Assembly (NCBI GenBank): GCA_958496175.1
Contig: OY292278.1
Span: forward strand, 6,014,001 to 6,078,000
Source: Sisyra terminalis
Taxonomy: Eukaryota > Arthropoda > Insecta > Neuroptera > Sisyridae
Direction of reading: 5' to 3'
Length of the DNA stretch: 64,000 nucleotides
Both the position numbers and the translations under genes were made by a program. Positions 1 through 12,509 of this stretch are shown one piece after another (the first letter of the stretch is position 1; every line of letters starts with the position of its first letter). A model generated the notes under the pieces. That model did no database searches and was not told the DNA's origin. It was given only the letters and a program-made list of their open reading frames with translations.

Positions 1-3000
1 TATATAAAATTGTCGTGTTAGTTTATGTAGATTTCAAAAACTCAAAAAAATTATCATTGATTTAGCTGAAATTTTGTCCCGATAAACAATCCGCTTCAAA
101 GTTTGTTTTTATCTTTTTCTTGCGTCGTAAACATACCTGCGATCGCAAGAAAACGGCTTTTTCAACGGCCAATACAATAGCCGTTAACAGTCAATACTGC
201 ATTGCCATGATGGTGCAGTGATTTTTAAAGGTAGAGCAAATTTTCTCTAAACGTAATTGACAAACGTATATCTTGAAAATAAGTTATAGTTAGTACAGTA
301 AGGGATACTCAGGGTTGATACGGGAGGTGATTCTAATAATTCATAAGCTTTTTTTTGCTAAATTCAATTTATTTATTTACAACCATAGGCTGGCAAGAAA
401 ACGTCTGTCGGGTTCAGCTAGTATCAATATAAAAGGCAAACGTAAGTATGGCAGCGATGACCGAAAACAAAAAATGAAAGTACATGCATATGACTGTAAT
501 ACCAAAATAATAATTATTGTCTCAATTTTCAACTCACTTATTATCATCATTGACAAATAATAAGAGTTCGTGGAAGATTTCGATGATAATTTGTGGAAGT
601 ATTCAGTTGCAAAGCTTAAGCTTCCAACCCCGGGGGCAACAAAGAATTTGACCACAGCTGGTGTTTTTTTTTTTTTTGATATCAGTAGGTCAATTTATTG
701 GGCTAAAATTTTATATCTTTTCTTGTTTTTAATGTAAAATCAAAACTCGACCTCTACAATTGGTGCTTATGCACTCCCATCGCGGAAGTTTTAAAGGATG
801 ATCTACAATAAATTAAAGCTTATTTATAAATTGATTTCTTGGAAAAAAAAATTAACAACTTTGAACGTAGGCAAGAAGGAATTGGAAATGGTGAGTCTTT
901 TTAAGGTTATCCTTAAAAATTCCAGTGAGTTGCCCCATTAGCTGTACCTATTATTTCTTTTTGGTCTATTCTCAACATGGTTAACAGCAAAAAATAAAGG
1001 TGGTAGCAAATTTTAGTTAGTTATCAACCTAAAAAAACAATCCTCTATTCCTTAAACGGCTTTGCCGTTGATGGTTAAGGGATTTTCTTTAAAAAAACAG
1101 ATAACTCAATAAAATTTTTTAAACATTATAGTCCTTAGATTGAGATTAAAATTCAATGGTTAAATGACTTAATAAATTTGTTGTTTAGTAAATAAAGGCT
1201 TAAATTCTGTAGACATGAATTTACTCGGTTAAGTTTGTAAATTTGGTCCTGAATTAACTCCGTTTCCAGGGGTAAGATTGAGCGTTCATACCATTAAAGA
1301 ATAAGAACTACTAAATTTTATAATAGCAAAAAAAATTGACTATTAAATCGTCGAAACTTCAGAGTTTTTAGCATCGAAACGTATTGGGAATGAGAGAATT
1401 GGAGTGTCGATGAAATATAGCAGATATTTAAAACCGGTTGAAATTAAGCGAATAATTCCAATAGTTTTCAATTTGAGTGATCTTCGTTCGCAAGTATTTT
1501 TCATTACGATCGTTTTTCGAGAGCGCGGCGCAAATTTATTGAAAAGCTAAAATTTTTCCCCTGAATACAAGTAATGAAATTCTTTCCCCGAGAGCAAATA
1601 GACTCAGTGAAAATATGTGCGCCGCGTAATTTCCAAAGTTTCATCCGTAAATTTTCGTTACTACTCGCTCCGTTCTCTTCCATTCGGTGCTCTCGATCGG
1701 TTTGGCTTTAATTTCGCAAATAATATGAAAATTTATGGGGAATTTCAACTAAATCTCTCGCACCCACTCGTCACCAGTTGTGAATGATTTTCTAATTGAA
1801 TTACTAAACTCGGCACACAATTGCATCTTAACTTGCCTGACGAAATTATTCAAGTGTACATCTGTCGTGCATTGAATTTGCTGTATGTATATATATACAT
1901 ATATATGGGTTTCATTAAAACAATCAATGTGAAATCAGGCGAAACGAAATTCACACCAAGTTTCAGTCCACGTGTGGAGAATTGGTGCGGAGATTCATCT
2001 ATAAAGTTCACCCGACAGGACCTTTTGTCGCCCGGCCCTGTACCTCTACCCCGGTGCCATTTCCCATCCACCAAAATGCCGCTCCATTATTCAAAAAAGA
2101 TACACAGAAATGCCAGCGCAATTGGAAGTAGGTAATGCGAAACATACGTGAAAAATGTCGACAATAAATCAGCCAAATGTCCATTTTTCCTCGTCCAAAA
2201 AACGAGCAAAAGAAATGCAACGACAGCGAAACATCGATTTCACGCCAACCACCACACAATTTTTTTTTCACCTCTCCCACCCCCCTGTGTTTCATTATTT
2301 TTTCGATTTTTTAACAAGTCACGATAAATTACAATCACGCAGATAACTTCCCTATCGATATATATGTTCATACAAAAACTTTCACATTGTCATTGTCGAA
2401 ATAAAGATAGAGATTTGGTGTTTTTTTTTTTTGATCTTGGAAAGCTCAAAGCTCTACCATTGTGTAAAACAACTCACTCCGACGTCGTGACGTCGTAGCA
2501 GAGACTGAGGTAGATTGTTTAGTTCGATAGAACTTTGAATGACGATAAATTTCCAGGCCACGAAGAAAAACCAAGATTACCAAATCCGAAAAACTGCTAC
2601 CTATCCTATAATGTTATTATGTACATTAGAAAATTGAACTCTTTTATCTTTTACTGCTGAACATACAGATTTCAGATAGGACAAGAGGCCGCAAAAAAAA
2701 AGCGCACAAAATGCGTTAACTTATTTGTCAAAAGATTCGTATCTCTATTTAAAAACGAATGAAATTTTTTTTTGAGAAACTTAAAGATTTATTGGGCTTT
2801 GTGTAAACTTATTTTGATGCTCGCAACTGTTCTAAATTGATTTTTTAATGAAAATTTTTATTGTTTAAAAAATTTCATCCATGAAAATAAATCCAATCCA
2901 AATTTAATGCTCATTTCATCAAGCAATAAACAAACATTGATTTCCCAAAAGCAGCACGCATAAAACACTAATGAACAATAAAGCTCCAACTGGAAATTTT

Positions 3001-4782
3001 ATGCAAACGACTTCCACTTAAATATTAAAAGCAAAACAAAGGCCAAAAATTTAACATCTTGATTTTACTACAAGCAATTTTCTTAATAAAATCATAAATA
3101 TATACGGGAACAAAAAAAATCAAACATGTTCGATTCATAAATTCAAACACAAAGCTCAATAGATGTGCTTTTGCGTCCCATCTACATTCCCGCCTCTGCC
3201 ACTTTCACCCGACTCGTAAAAAAATCACTTTTATAATTGTATAATACAACAATGTGTAGTTGAGCGATCGTAAAAATAAAACGTTTAAAAAGTCCATTAT
3301 ATCGAAAAGTAAGATTTCGAAAAATAATAAAATCGGTCAATTAGTTTAACATTACTGTAACATTTTATTAATTGTATCGTTTACGTCTTGAATGTTGGTA
3401 TCTATAGATAAGGGTAGGTGGAATAAAATGTCTAAAGTCTAGAGTCTAGACACTAAACTAAATAGGGGAAACAATGGTATAAGTAAATCAGCGACGGATT
3501 TTTTTTTTGGTCTTCAACTATTTTCCTATGCAATCAATTGAAACAATTTTAAAATTGAAATGTGAAATATCGACGAACGAATAAATCAACGACGTTTTAT
3601 TTCTTGAGATGATAATTTTCTGTGAACGATAAAAAAAGTTTCAGATTTAAATTGAGAACATTTTAAGAAAATGATTAAATTTAAAAAAGAAGTTCTAGTT
3701 TTCATTGACCCGCAATGTTGAAGATACAATTGGTACTTCTAAAGTTTCTAGCCAAATAAAAGGGAGATGAGTGATAATTTTTAAATAGTGATTAATAAAT
3801 TTAACATTGCTTAAAAGTATATCTTCAAAAAAACATGAATTAATATATTCACTTCACCAAACGTGAATATTTGCTGACCTAATTTTGATTGCAAATATTA
3901 ATGTTAATGTAGTTTAATGTTTAATTTTTGTTGGTCCCATATTTGGGAATGGAATAGGGTAAAGCCATTTATTTATGATATTTAGTAATTTTCCACCATT
4001 GAGGGATGTTAGATCTTTTTTTCAATATTTTTTGCAGTCAATTGACACTCTTTTTCTATACAAGGAAAAGAAAATTGATTCACACCTGTGTTTAAAAAAT
4101 TGCTGAAGATAATTGACTCGTTTATTTTGAAAGTGACATAAGTCCATTTCAAGGACGGGGTCTATATGGTGATTCTTCTTCTTGTAACTAGAACAAAGTA
4201 TGTTAATTATTTAACTGCTAAGTTTTCGAAATTACTGATTTTATTTTACTTGTTAACAAAAACGCTAATTTTCCCTCCTCCTTAGTATCTTATGTTCCCA
4301 TGGTTAAGAATGATAATACTTTAGCGATGGTTCTTGAAATAGACTTATCTCATTTTCAAAATAAACTGCGCATTTAATGGTTATTATAAAAATTATTCTT
4401 ATCGATATGCCTGTGAAATAACTTTGTAAAATGGTATATTAGGAAATCCCTAGCTATAGCGGCAAAAATATTTTTTTCGAATTTCAAAGACCCTCTATTT
4501 TTTTTCTTTTTGATCCAAATAACTAAAGTATTAAATATGATCGCTATCGAACAATGATAACCTGTGCTGATTTGGTCTCAAAGTTTTAATATAAAAATTA
4601 ATGTAGAAACCATACCGGAATATAAGATTTTTGTTAATTTAGTAAATAAAGCACTGCTTTGTCAGTATCTTATATTTCTTAATTCTTTATTATTAAAAGA
4701 ACATTATTCAGTAGGTATTCTTTTCAACAATTGCATTTTCCAGTTAGAATATGACTTGATTGATACAAAGTCATCGATGATT
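1..4782. other. Unique AT-rich DNA, no gene seen
   Basis: No open frame here exceeds about 100 codons and none resembles a known protein. Homopolymer A and T runs are frequent. A moderately GC-richer block lies at about 1480-2340; it has overlapping short open frames on both strands, which suggests few stops by composition rather than coding. A short nested hairpin lies near 1050-1080 (arms ccttaa/ttaagg around aacggc-ttt-gccgtt). A perfect AT palindrome sits near 1885-1905 within a TA-rich run. I see no mobile-element ends. Confidence 0.5.
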
Positions 4783-4844
4783 TTCTCTGAAATTAAAAAT
4801 TAGCCTAATCTTATCATATATCTTAATAATAAATAAAACTTATA

Positions 4845-5480
4845 TTATAACTTGCCAGACTAACCGTAAAATGGGTCACGAAGTTTTTCTTTTGATGAGA
4901 TATAGCGTTTATTCGTTGAATAATTTTTACTTTTGGTTTTTGGTCTACGTCATCATCAATGGATAAGATTAACAATACATTTAGTAAATACCATAATTGC
5001 CAACAGAACTTCTGTAAAGCTGATTTTAAGATCCATTTGTCTATTTTTTTTCGTAAGCTTCCATGGCCTTTAAAAAGCAAAAAAAAAATCACCAGGTAAG
5101 ATGCTTTTAAAGCTAAATTGCATTGCAGTCAAGATTTAACGTTAGATGTCAATAGTTAATGCCTGTAAATCAATTCTCAGTAGTCATCTTTAGTGATTTC
5201 TTTAGTTAACTCAATTCGGTAAAATACTAACATTCTGTTCAATTCAGATACATTGAGACCAGATGGCTTTTCTGTACTTCTCTTGATTTTTTTGAAATCA
5301 ATTTTTTTCCAATTTGCTCGGAAATTTTTCAACAATCAAATGTCAAGACTTTTTAATAGTCTGGCTATTTTTTTTTCAAACATGCCATTGAATAGTAATT
5401 CGTAGACGAGATGGCAACAAGTAAAAAGGACCATTTATTTATTTAGGTTCTGCTCAAGAAGCACAGAAGTCCCATTAATA
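4845..5480 (-). pseudogene. Remnant of an unclassified transposon protein, tandem copy 1
   Basis: This is the downstream of two tandem minus-strand remnants. Reading from 5480 leftwards, a block begins NGTSVLLEQ (near 5470), hits a stop soon after, and is followed by a degenerate acidic region. A later open stretch (about 5080-4860) contains KSALQKF, then LWYLL (near 4990) and a DDDVDQKPKVK block. The same order of blocks, with the diagnostic [H]LWY[IL] motif, occurs in the protein remnant inside the 46885-48362 element, where it reads KSFSRHLWYISESL. I recognise this arrangement as typical of a repeat-associated protein found in many invertebrate genomes, but I cannot name its superfamily or catalytic chemistry. 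The copy has stops and frameshifts and cannot encode a full protein. Family membership rests on motif order aligned by eye, not on a search. Confidence 0.6.
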
Positions 5481-5584
5481 TAACTTGTATGTCTTTATTT
5501 AATTTTTTCTCTGAAATCAAAAAAAGGGTCCCCTTATCGTTTAACTCAATAATAAATAAAACTTATACGTTTTCTTGCCAGACT

Positions 5585-6190
5585 AACCGTAAAATGAGTC
5601 ACTAAGTTCTTCTTTCGATGGAGTATAACATTTTTTTGATGTATAATTTTTATTTTCGGTTTTTGGTCTACATAATCATCAACGGACAAGACTGACAAGT
5701 CATTTTTTAAATACCATAAATGCGGGCAAAACTCCTGTAAAGCTGATTTTGAAATCCATTTGTCTATATTTTTCGTAAGCTATCATGACCTTTAAAAAGC
5801 ATAAAAAATCACCAGGTTTGATGCTTTTAAAGCTAAATTGCATTGCTGACAAGATTTATAATTGGATGTCATTAGTAATGCCAGTAAATAAATTCTCAAT
5901 AGTAATCTTTAGTGCATTCGTTAGTTAACTCAATTCGGTAAAATACTAACATTCTGTTCAATTCCGAAACATTGAGGCATGAAAACTTTTCTGTTCTACT
6001 CTTTATTTTCTTGAATTCAATATTTTTCCAATTTTTACAGAAATTAAGATTAATTAATTAATTAAGATTAATGTTTTCTTCAAACATGCCTTTGAATACT
6101 AATTCGTAGACGTGATAGCAGCCAGTAAAAGGGGCCATTTTTTTCTTAGTTTCTGCTCAAGAAGCACAGAAGTCCCATTAATACAACCTC
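5585..6190 (-). pseudogene. Remnant of an unclassified transposon protein, tandem copy 2
   Basis: The upstream, better-preserved copy reads from 6190 leftwards. It starts with a block containing SVLLEQKLRKKM (6178-6137), followed in frame by CYHVYELVFKGMFEE (6124-6074). Frame changes intervene, then a KNWKNIEFKKIK stretch leads to TKDDY (near 5900). The last block has KSALQEF, HLWYLKNDL (near 5715) and DDYVDQKPKIK, and stays open for about 70 codons. These blocks match, in order, the conserved parts of the protein carried by the 46885 element: an LLEQ...L...C.HH.YEL-type block, a DDY.EL block, then HLWYL. Stops and frame shifts show that it is dead. The flanks do not show the TAGGGTGAC ends of the 46885 element, so this is an internal fragment that was later duplicated. 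Confidence 0.6.
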
Positions 6191-6196
6191 TATGTA

Positions 6197-6945
6197 AACC
6201 AGAAGTACCACAACAAAGAATTTGAACTTTATTTTTAATATTCCTGTCAATAATGGCGTTCTAAACTGCCTATTCTCCTTCCGCAAGAGTTGTCCAATTT
6301 TGGTACTAAGAAAAGTTGTTCTTTATTGTCATGTGAAATAACTATCAGTAATCGTTATTTTTTTAATTTTTATGCATTTACAGCCAGGAAAAGTTTACTA
6401 TCCTAATGAATAGTTACAATATCCGATACTCATTTTCGGAGTCGATTTTCAGAGCTTCTCGTGCTCTTTTCGCTTTGCCCTATGAATTCTTTGAAAAAAG
6501 GGAATTACTTTCGGGAAATTTATTATTGTTATGTCCTACTACCTCAATAGTTGCTTCAGTAATAAGCACATAATTTCTTATACTGAACTGGCGCCTATCT
6601 AATACAACCACTAGTTTTGGGTTTATGAAATTTTTCCAAGTTAAAGTTTTCTTAGAATCGAATTGTGTCCTAATAGTTTAGATGGGCAATAATGGCTTAT
6701 AAATCCATTATGTCGGGATCAAAAGACAAATTTTCTCGTAGCAGAATTAAGTTTTATTTTTTTTATAAATTTCCCTGAGGTTAGTTTATAGTCGTTAGCT
6801 TTTTACATAGTTTGGTAAAAATTTAAACGGTTTTTGTGCCTTTTCTCAAGAAATTATGCATTCGTGAATCGATTTTCGTATTCATTAACACATAAATTCA
6901 CTTCACGAATATTATAGAACAGAATTGCCAAGCCTTGTCCGTTTA
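6197..6945. other. Intervening AT-rich DNA, nothing recognised
   Basis: About 750 bases of AT-rich sequence between the tandem pair and the next inverted-repeat element. I see no coding remnant, no repeat end and no structured RNA. Confidence 0.4.
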
Positions 6946-7711
6946 AGGGAGTATTCTAGTCTAGAGGCATGAATTTCAGGTAATGTTCGAAGTGTCATAA
7001 AAAATAGCCAATTAATATTTTTTTACTATTCATTTTTTATCAGTTATTTATTAACATTTCAAGAATACAGAAAAAAATAAAAAAAGTTAAAAATTTCAAA
7101 AATTAGCAGCTGATGAAGTGGGAGGTCTCAAAAAATTGGCACGTGACCATACCCACGATTTCAACCCTCCTAGTAATCTGACCCCCCAAAAAAAAAAGAC
7201 TATTAATCTAGAATAATGTCGCAATGTCTGGAACTACGGAAAAGTATGAAAAAAAAATTTTCATGAAATGGCGACTGCCTGAAAAAAAAACAATTTTTTA
7301 CACTTTTTTTGACTGTTTCGAATTTTTTAAAAATAGTAAAAATCAAAATTTGGGGATGGGGATAGTTTCAGACATAGACAAGTCTATAAAGAAGACTCTG
7401 TAAAAATTTCAGGTAAATCGGTTTAGTAGAACCTGAGAAATCGTGGGTATCGTTTTGAAAAAGACAGTTTCGAGAAAAACGCGTTTGAAGTTTTACGTTA
7501 AGTTTCAGGCAGCGTAATTGATAGAATAGTATGTATTACTTACATTCTCTTAATCAGCCATCCCAGCTTCATACAAAACCGCTATAACTTCGGAAATAAT
7601 TTGAATTTTGAAAAATCCTTTTAGTAGGATATTTTTGAATATCTAAACTATCGAATTATGAAAAAATAAATTTTTTTGATTTTTTCAAAATTCTAGATTA
7701 TAATACCCCCT
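6946..7711. mobile_element. Non-autonomous inverted-repeat element (TA/TTAA-flanked), copy 1
   Basis: The left end reads AGGGAGTATTCTAGTCTAG and the right end is its near-complement (CTAGATTATAATACCCCCT). TA, or TTAA, lies at both edges (6943-6946 and 7711-7714). Length is about 766 bp with no coding capacity. The interior aligns by eye with the element at 28901-29641: both have a CTCAAAAAA..GCACGTG block, a TTAATCTA..ATGTC block and a GAGAAAAA.GCGTTT.AAGTT block in the same order and spacing. These are therefore two members of one family. The TA or TTAA flank suggests a Tc1/mariner/pogo-like or piggyBac-like mobiliser, which the sequence alone does not settle. Confidence 0.8.
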
Positions 7712-9110
7712 TAAGGGAAGTTGGGAGCCGATAATTTAATGTTTTAAGTTTCTTATTAAAAATATATCCATTTTAGAACTGTATAATTTCACCGAAATGT
7801 TGACTGAATGAAAAAAAAATTACTTGTTAAACAAATAAGCAATAGAAAGCACATCCATACGTTAACTCCTGTGAGCCTTTGTATTCAAGTATTGGTATGT
7901 TTCGATGCAAATCGGCAAAAGTTGCAGTGGTTCTAGGTGCATGAAAATTTATTTTCAATAGTTTTAACAACATTCAAATAAAATTAGGGGGTATGCGTTG
8001 AAAAAAGATGTTTTGTTTTTTTTTTTGGGACACCCGAAAGTATGTCATACCGCTTATCAATCAAATATTTATCAATGGCTTTTGTAACCAAAAACCATAC
8101 ACTAGAGTACGAAAAATAGTCACGAATGACCTCGTAGTTGATGCAACTTTAATTATAAAAATAAGATTTCTTCAAGAAATGCATACCGGTTGAAAAACGA
8201 GAACGTTTAATGTGACGAAATAAAATGTGGAAATCGATAAAGAAAGTATTAGCGGTGGTATTAGCATTCACAAACATGTTGCATCCCTCCCGTGGTGAAA
8301 AGCTCACCTGTAGAATGTCTGTGGGTCTGTCATACCGTGCGATAGGCAAACGTACGAGCCACCGTACAAATAACCGTGTCGTAAACGCGAATTTTTTCGA
8401 TAGGAATTCATTCGATTTATTGTTTAATGAAATTTCTTCAAATGTAAAAACGAATAAAGCAGTAGCTCCGGCATTCATCCAGCCACCACCAACGACAGTG
8501 GTGCGTTTGATAATCAGAATCTTGCATCATTCACCCTTAAAAATAATGAATTTTCCTTTAAAATTTGAAGTTTCACAACCCTTTAAAAAAAAAATATCCG
8601 TATCAAATGAGGAAATTATTGTTTCGGTGCACCAAAAAAATCATCTCACTTTTATATTTCATAGAGCTTTTCACATTTTTTTTTTTGTCTTATTGAAGAG
8701 TTGTAAAAGTTTTAAATCAAACTTTAAGGCTTATATTACATTTTTTTTCAACTTTTTCTCAAGCTTTGTTACAGGAAAGATTTTTTTTTCTGGTGTAGGA
8801 TGTTGAAAGATCTTTCATCGCTTTACTTGGGTTGTTAAACTTTTTTTTTTTTGTTTAAGGAATGGAGAAAAAGTTCTCCATTTGAACCTACGACTGATGG
8901 TCGATGAAGCTTTTTTTTTTGTTAGTGGAGCTTTGAAAAGAGCTGAGTATTGATTCAAATTTATTAAAATAGTTGATGGAATATTTTTAAATATTAATGA
9001 AGTATTTGAAAGAATTTTATAAATATTTGAATCGGAGTTTTCAATGGAACGTTTCTCCGTTAATTTTTTTTCATGATAAACAATGCTTTAATTTGTTCTA
9101 CTTGTATGTA
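7712..9110. other. Unique DNA with one unrecognised 193-codon open frame
   Basis: The plus-strand frame 8225-8806 begins MWKSIKKVLAVVLAFTNML, which superficially resembles a signal peptide. Its middle (about residues 20-100) has ordinary composition; its end is phenylalanine- and lysine-rich, encoded by T runs. The opposite strand is also open at 8149-8478, so lack of stops is partly compositional. I recognise no domain, and I see no splice context or promoter that would make it convincing. I treat it as probably non-coding. Confidence 0.2.
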
Positions 9111-9683
9111 TTTAAATTATTTCGAGTCACGAGGAAAAATTTTTAATTCTTAATATTTTTTCAAGTTAAGCAATTGGCATATTTTCCCGCTGGGAAAAGC
9201 TAGATAAAGTGGAACAAAAAATATTTTTTTATGATAAAAAGAACGTTCAAAAGAAAGTTTTGCTTATGGATGAAAAAAATATCGATTTTTCTTAGAAATC
9301 TTAAATCTATTGTAGTACTTTTCTTACTTTCTTACTCAGGTTAAAAATCCATTGATTTGAACTATTCATTGTTAAATATCTAAGTACCTACTATAGAATA
9401 TTTAAGCTATTTAAATTATTTCGATTCACGAGGAAAAATTTTTAATTCTTAACATTTTTTCAAGTTAAACAATTGGCATATTTTCCCGCTGGGAAAAGCT
9501 AGATAAAATGAACAAAAAAATATTTTTTTATGAAAAAAAAAAAGTTCAAAAGGAAAAAATATCGATTTTTTCTTAGAAATCTTAAATCTATTGTATTACT
9601 TTTCTTACTCAGGTTAAAAATCCGTTGCTTTGAATTATTCATTGTTGACCATCTAAGTACCTACTATAGAATATTTAACCCAT
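9111..9683. repeat. Tandem pair, 299-bp period
   Basis: Copies lie at about 9111-9409 and 9412-9683, and 'cacgaggaaaaatttttaat' recurs at 9128 and 9427. Each copy contains the short dyad TTTCCCGCTGGGAAA and ends near 'ctaagtacctactatagaat'. Similarity is about 90% by eye, with a short deletion in the second copy. No coding content is evident. Confidence 0.9.
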
Positions 9684-10560
9684 CTTAACCAATTTCCTGT
9701 ATCATTTCAAAAATTTTTCTTCATAGTATAAGATCAAACTTATTTCCAACCGTCCCACTAAATTTGCATAAACTTACGACGTTTTTTTTTCAAGATTCTA
9801 CAAGAAAAACTGTCAAAGTTATTAAAACTTAAATTAAAATTTACCAACCAATGTGTGAAATATATACCAAAATTTCCATCATCCAGTGTTTTCAGATGTC
9901 AGTTCACATAATGATCTAGGAACTTTTTTTTGTCCGCCCAAAAAACAGTGTTCTTCTTAACTAATTAATATCAAATATCACAATTCAGTTAACACTAATT
10001 TTGAACGTTTGCAGTATTTTTATTTGAATATTTTAATTTTTTAATATAAATGCAAATTAAAAAATTATAAAACAGATTAGAGCAATGTCCAATAAATATT
10101 AAAAGATAAAAATAAAAACGTGTATGAATATATACACGCAGTGTGGGGCGGAGGGTGTGGGCTATGGTTTTATTCCATCTTTATGGTCGTTGTTGTTTGG
10201 TAAATTTTTCGCTATATTTATTATTTTTTTTTTTTAATAAAATTAGTATTGAAAAAAAATTGTGTACACATGTGGCCCCTTAAGTAAATTTATTTTTGAA
10301 ATTATGCTCGTTTTTATTTAATTTTAAACAGATATTTGTAGATGGTTACTTTCCTGTTTTATTAGTTTGAAATTATATTTGGTGCTCATTAAGTTTGGAA
10401 TTTATTATATTAAAAGCTTTCATTTTCTTTGATTCATATTGAATCTGAATAGAGATAGAACAATTTTTCACTAAAGAAAAATCCAAAAATGTTCTTTACT
10501 TTCAATCCTTAAAAAAATTTCAAATTGAAATTTTTAATCTTAGAATTAAAAGAGGTTTTT
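9684..10560. other. AT-rich spacer, nothing recognised
   Basis: I see no coding remnant or repeat partner within the window. A short GC-richer GTGTGGGGCGGAGGG patch lies at about 10140. Confidence 0.4.
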
Positions 10561-11340
10561 AATGAATAATAATATATGTTTTATGACTCAATTTCCTCTT
10601 TATTACGACGCATATCACCAGTTTTTAGCTGTCATCATCAGGTTATGATTATTTTGTTAGCTGTAAACAAATTTCATATAGGTTCTTGGTTTTATATAAT
10701 TTGTCGTTAAGGATATTTTTTGGATATAGTTTGTGGGTTTTGTATAATCTTCTTGAGTATTCAAATGAGATCATTTCTTGCATATATGTAGTGGTTTAAA
10801 ATTTGTTTCGAAATTTAAGCATTGATGATTTTCGTCATAAAGGTATTTTGTATAATTTAAAGTTGTTGTTAAAGTGGGTTTCTTGGGTGTATGTTCCTTA
10901 AATCTTGTTCCAAAAGATCAACCAGTTTGGCCACTGAAGAATTTTTTTACAAGAGCCACATTTAATTTTATATATTGCGGATTTAGTTTTCATTGTAATT
11001 GGTTGTTCTCCAATGGCTAAAGAATTTTGATCATGTTGTTATTTGTTGAAAATACGATATTGATGTTATTTTTCTTTAGAAAGTTGGTGATTGTAAAACT
11101 TAATATACTTTTGAAGTTTGATTTAATATATTTTTTGTTTTCTTTTGGTGGAGTTGGAAGAATGGATTTTTTAGTAAATTTCGATATTATTTTGTGTACG
11201 ATTAAGTTGTTGTATCCGTTTGTAAAGGTTATATGTTAAATTATCTTATTTTTTTTCACAAGATTTGGTGCTAAAAGGGTACTTAATTGTTCTGTACATT
11301 GTATTGTTGAAAGCTAATATTGTCAATATAATATCCAATC
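10561..11340 (-). pseudogene. Penelope-like polyprotein, C-terminal part with GIY-YIG region
   Basis: Read on the minus strand from 11340, this resembles the linker between reverse transcriptase and endonuclease (ISKFTKKS, near 11190), then the GIY-YIG endonuclease start AIYKIKCGSCKK (about 10985-10945). A frameshift follows at the expected YIGQTG site (SGQTG is visible in another frame). A degenerate block then corresponds to the ENHQCLNF and C-terminal LEEYEIYK regions of the partner copy. After the coding region comes CCTGATGATGACAGCT (10642-10627), a word type common in Penelope 3' regions. GIY-YIG domains nick the target DNA and prime reverse transcription. Stops and frameshifts make this copy non-functional. 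It stays closer to full length through the endonuclease start than the right copy, which has lost that part. Confidence 0.75.
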
Positions 11341-11544
11341 TAAACAAAATAAACCAGAAAATAAAATTAACAATCAACCTTTTTAGACACAACGATCACA
11401 AATGAAAATGGAATATTTAATTATATGTACAAAATAAACCAACAAAAATGACCACAGACCTCCATAAAACATCTTTTCATCCAAGAAAACCAAAAAATGG
11501 CAACTTACAACTGTCTAGTACAGAGCGGTTAAGTTCTCTCTTAG

Positions 11545-11711
11545 CAAGGTTTATACAATACACAGGTGGCCTCATGGTGGCTACGTGATGGATACGTGAC
11601 GTATCCAGAAGAAATTCGTACATATCTTCAGACTGATCAATTTCAAAATTCTTCGTATGACGTCATTTTTTTTTTCTAATGAAGCAACCTGTGTAATTTA
11701 CAAACCTTGCT
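11545..11711. mobile_element. Short inverted-repeat element (~165 bp) inserted in the Penelope copy
   Basis: The terminal repeats read AAGGTTTATACAATACACAGG on the left and its near-complement CCTGTGTAATTTACAAACCTT on the right. The flanks carry a perfect direct repeat, CTCTCTTAGCA, at 11536-11546 and 11710-11720, overlapping the terminal bases. The exact target duplication is therefore ambiguous at 7-11 bp. Removing the element restores the alignment with the left Penelope arm, which runs straight through the site, so this is a genuine insertion. A second, diverged copy in opposite orientation lies at 63545-63675. There is no coding capacity. It is a MITE of uncertain superfamily; a target duplication of about 8-9 bp would suit hAT or Mutator-like elements. 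Confidence 0.8.
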
Positions 11712-12509
11712 CTCTTAGCACCAAGCCTCGAGAAGAAATTAAGATAATTAAACGTATAACCATAACTAATGAATACAACAGCTCAATCGTAGATAAAATA
11801 ATATCGAAATTTACTAAAAAAATCCATTCTTTCAACTCCACCAAAATAAAAACAAAAATTATATTAAATCAAACTTCAATAATATACTAAATTTGCAATC
11901 CCCAACTTCCTAAAGAAAAATAACTTTAATATCGCATTTTCAAGAAACAACATAAAGAAAATTCTTAAACCATTAGAGAACAACCAAATTACAACGAAAA
12001 ATAAAACCGGAAGATCTTTCGGAACAAGATATAAAGAAAAAACACTCAAGGAATCATGTCATTGGTTAAAAATCTAGGAAGTTTTAATAACATAATCACT
12101 GATTGGCCGAATTAAAGATTGAGTTTTGTACGATGGGTTATGATTGGTCCATGTATCCTGCGCCATTAATATGGCTACAGTGCCTTGATTTATACAAAGT
12201 AGACTTAGTATTTCTCGTTTAAAGTGACTTTTGAGTACAGAACATTTGGAACGATATTTCTTTTGATTTATAATTCATATATCGCAAAGAAAATGATTGT
12301 TATTTAAATAATTTTTCTTCATAACTCTTGATTATAATCCGGAATTAATATTTTTCAATTTAATATAAACGTTTGAGAATGAAGATCGTTGATTTTGTAA
12401 ATGTTATTTTTCTTCGCACAATTAAGACCTTCGGTCTTAATAAAGATCCGTAAACTGAGAACCATAAAAAAATTTTCTTACCATATTTTGGCAACTTATT
12501 TTCTTATTC

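Larger units (their letters stand above)
4783..6196. repeat. Tandem duplication, two diverged ~720-bp copies
   Basis: Two direct copies lie head to tail, about 4783-5490 and 5508-6196. The anchor word 'cagactaaccgtaaaatg' recurs at 4856 and 5579, a period of 723 bp, and the shared end 'ctcaagaagcacagaagtcc' appears near 5453 and 6156. Divergence is moderate, with small indels throughout and an inserted TTAA microrepeat near 6052-6068 in the second copy. Both copies carry minus-strand remnants of the same transposon protein, annotated separately. Confidence 0.9.

Noticed and set aside
8225..8806. 193-codon open frame with a signal-peptide-like start
   Set aside because: No recognisable domain, phenylalanine-rich tail encoded by T runs, and the opposite strand is also open. 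I described it but did not call it as a gene.
10625..10645. Hammerhead core (CTGATGA) in the Penelope 3' region
   Set aside because: No GAAA at the right spacing with a supporting stem, so I did not annotate a ribozyme.
11027..11239. 70-codon plus-strand open frame
   Set aside because: It is the antisense of the left Penelope-like copy.
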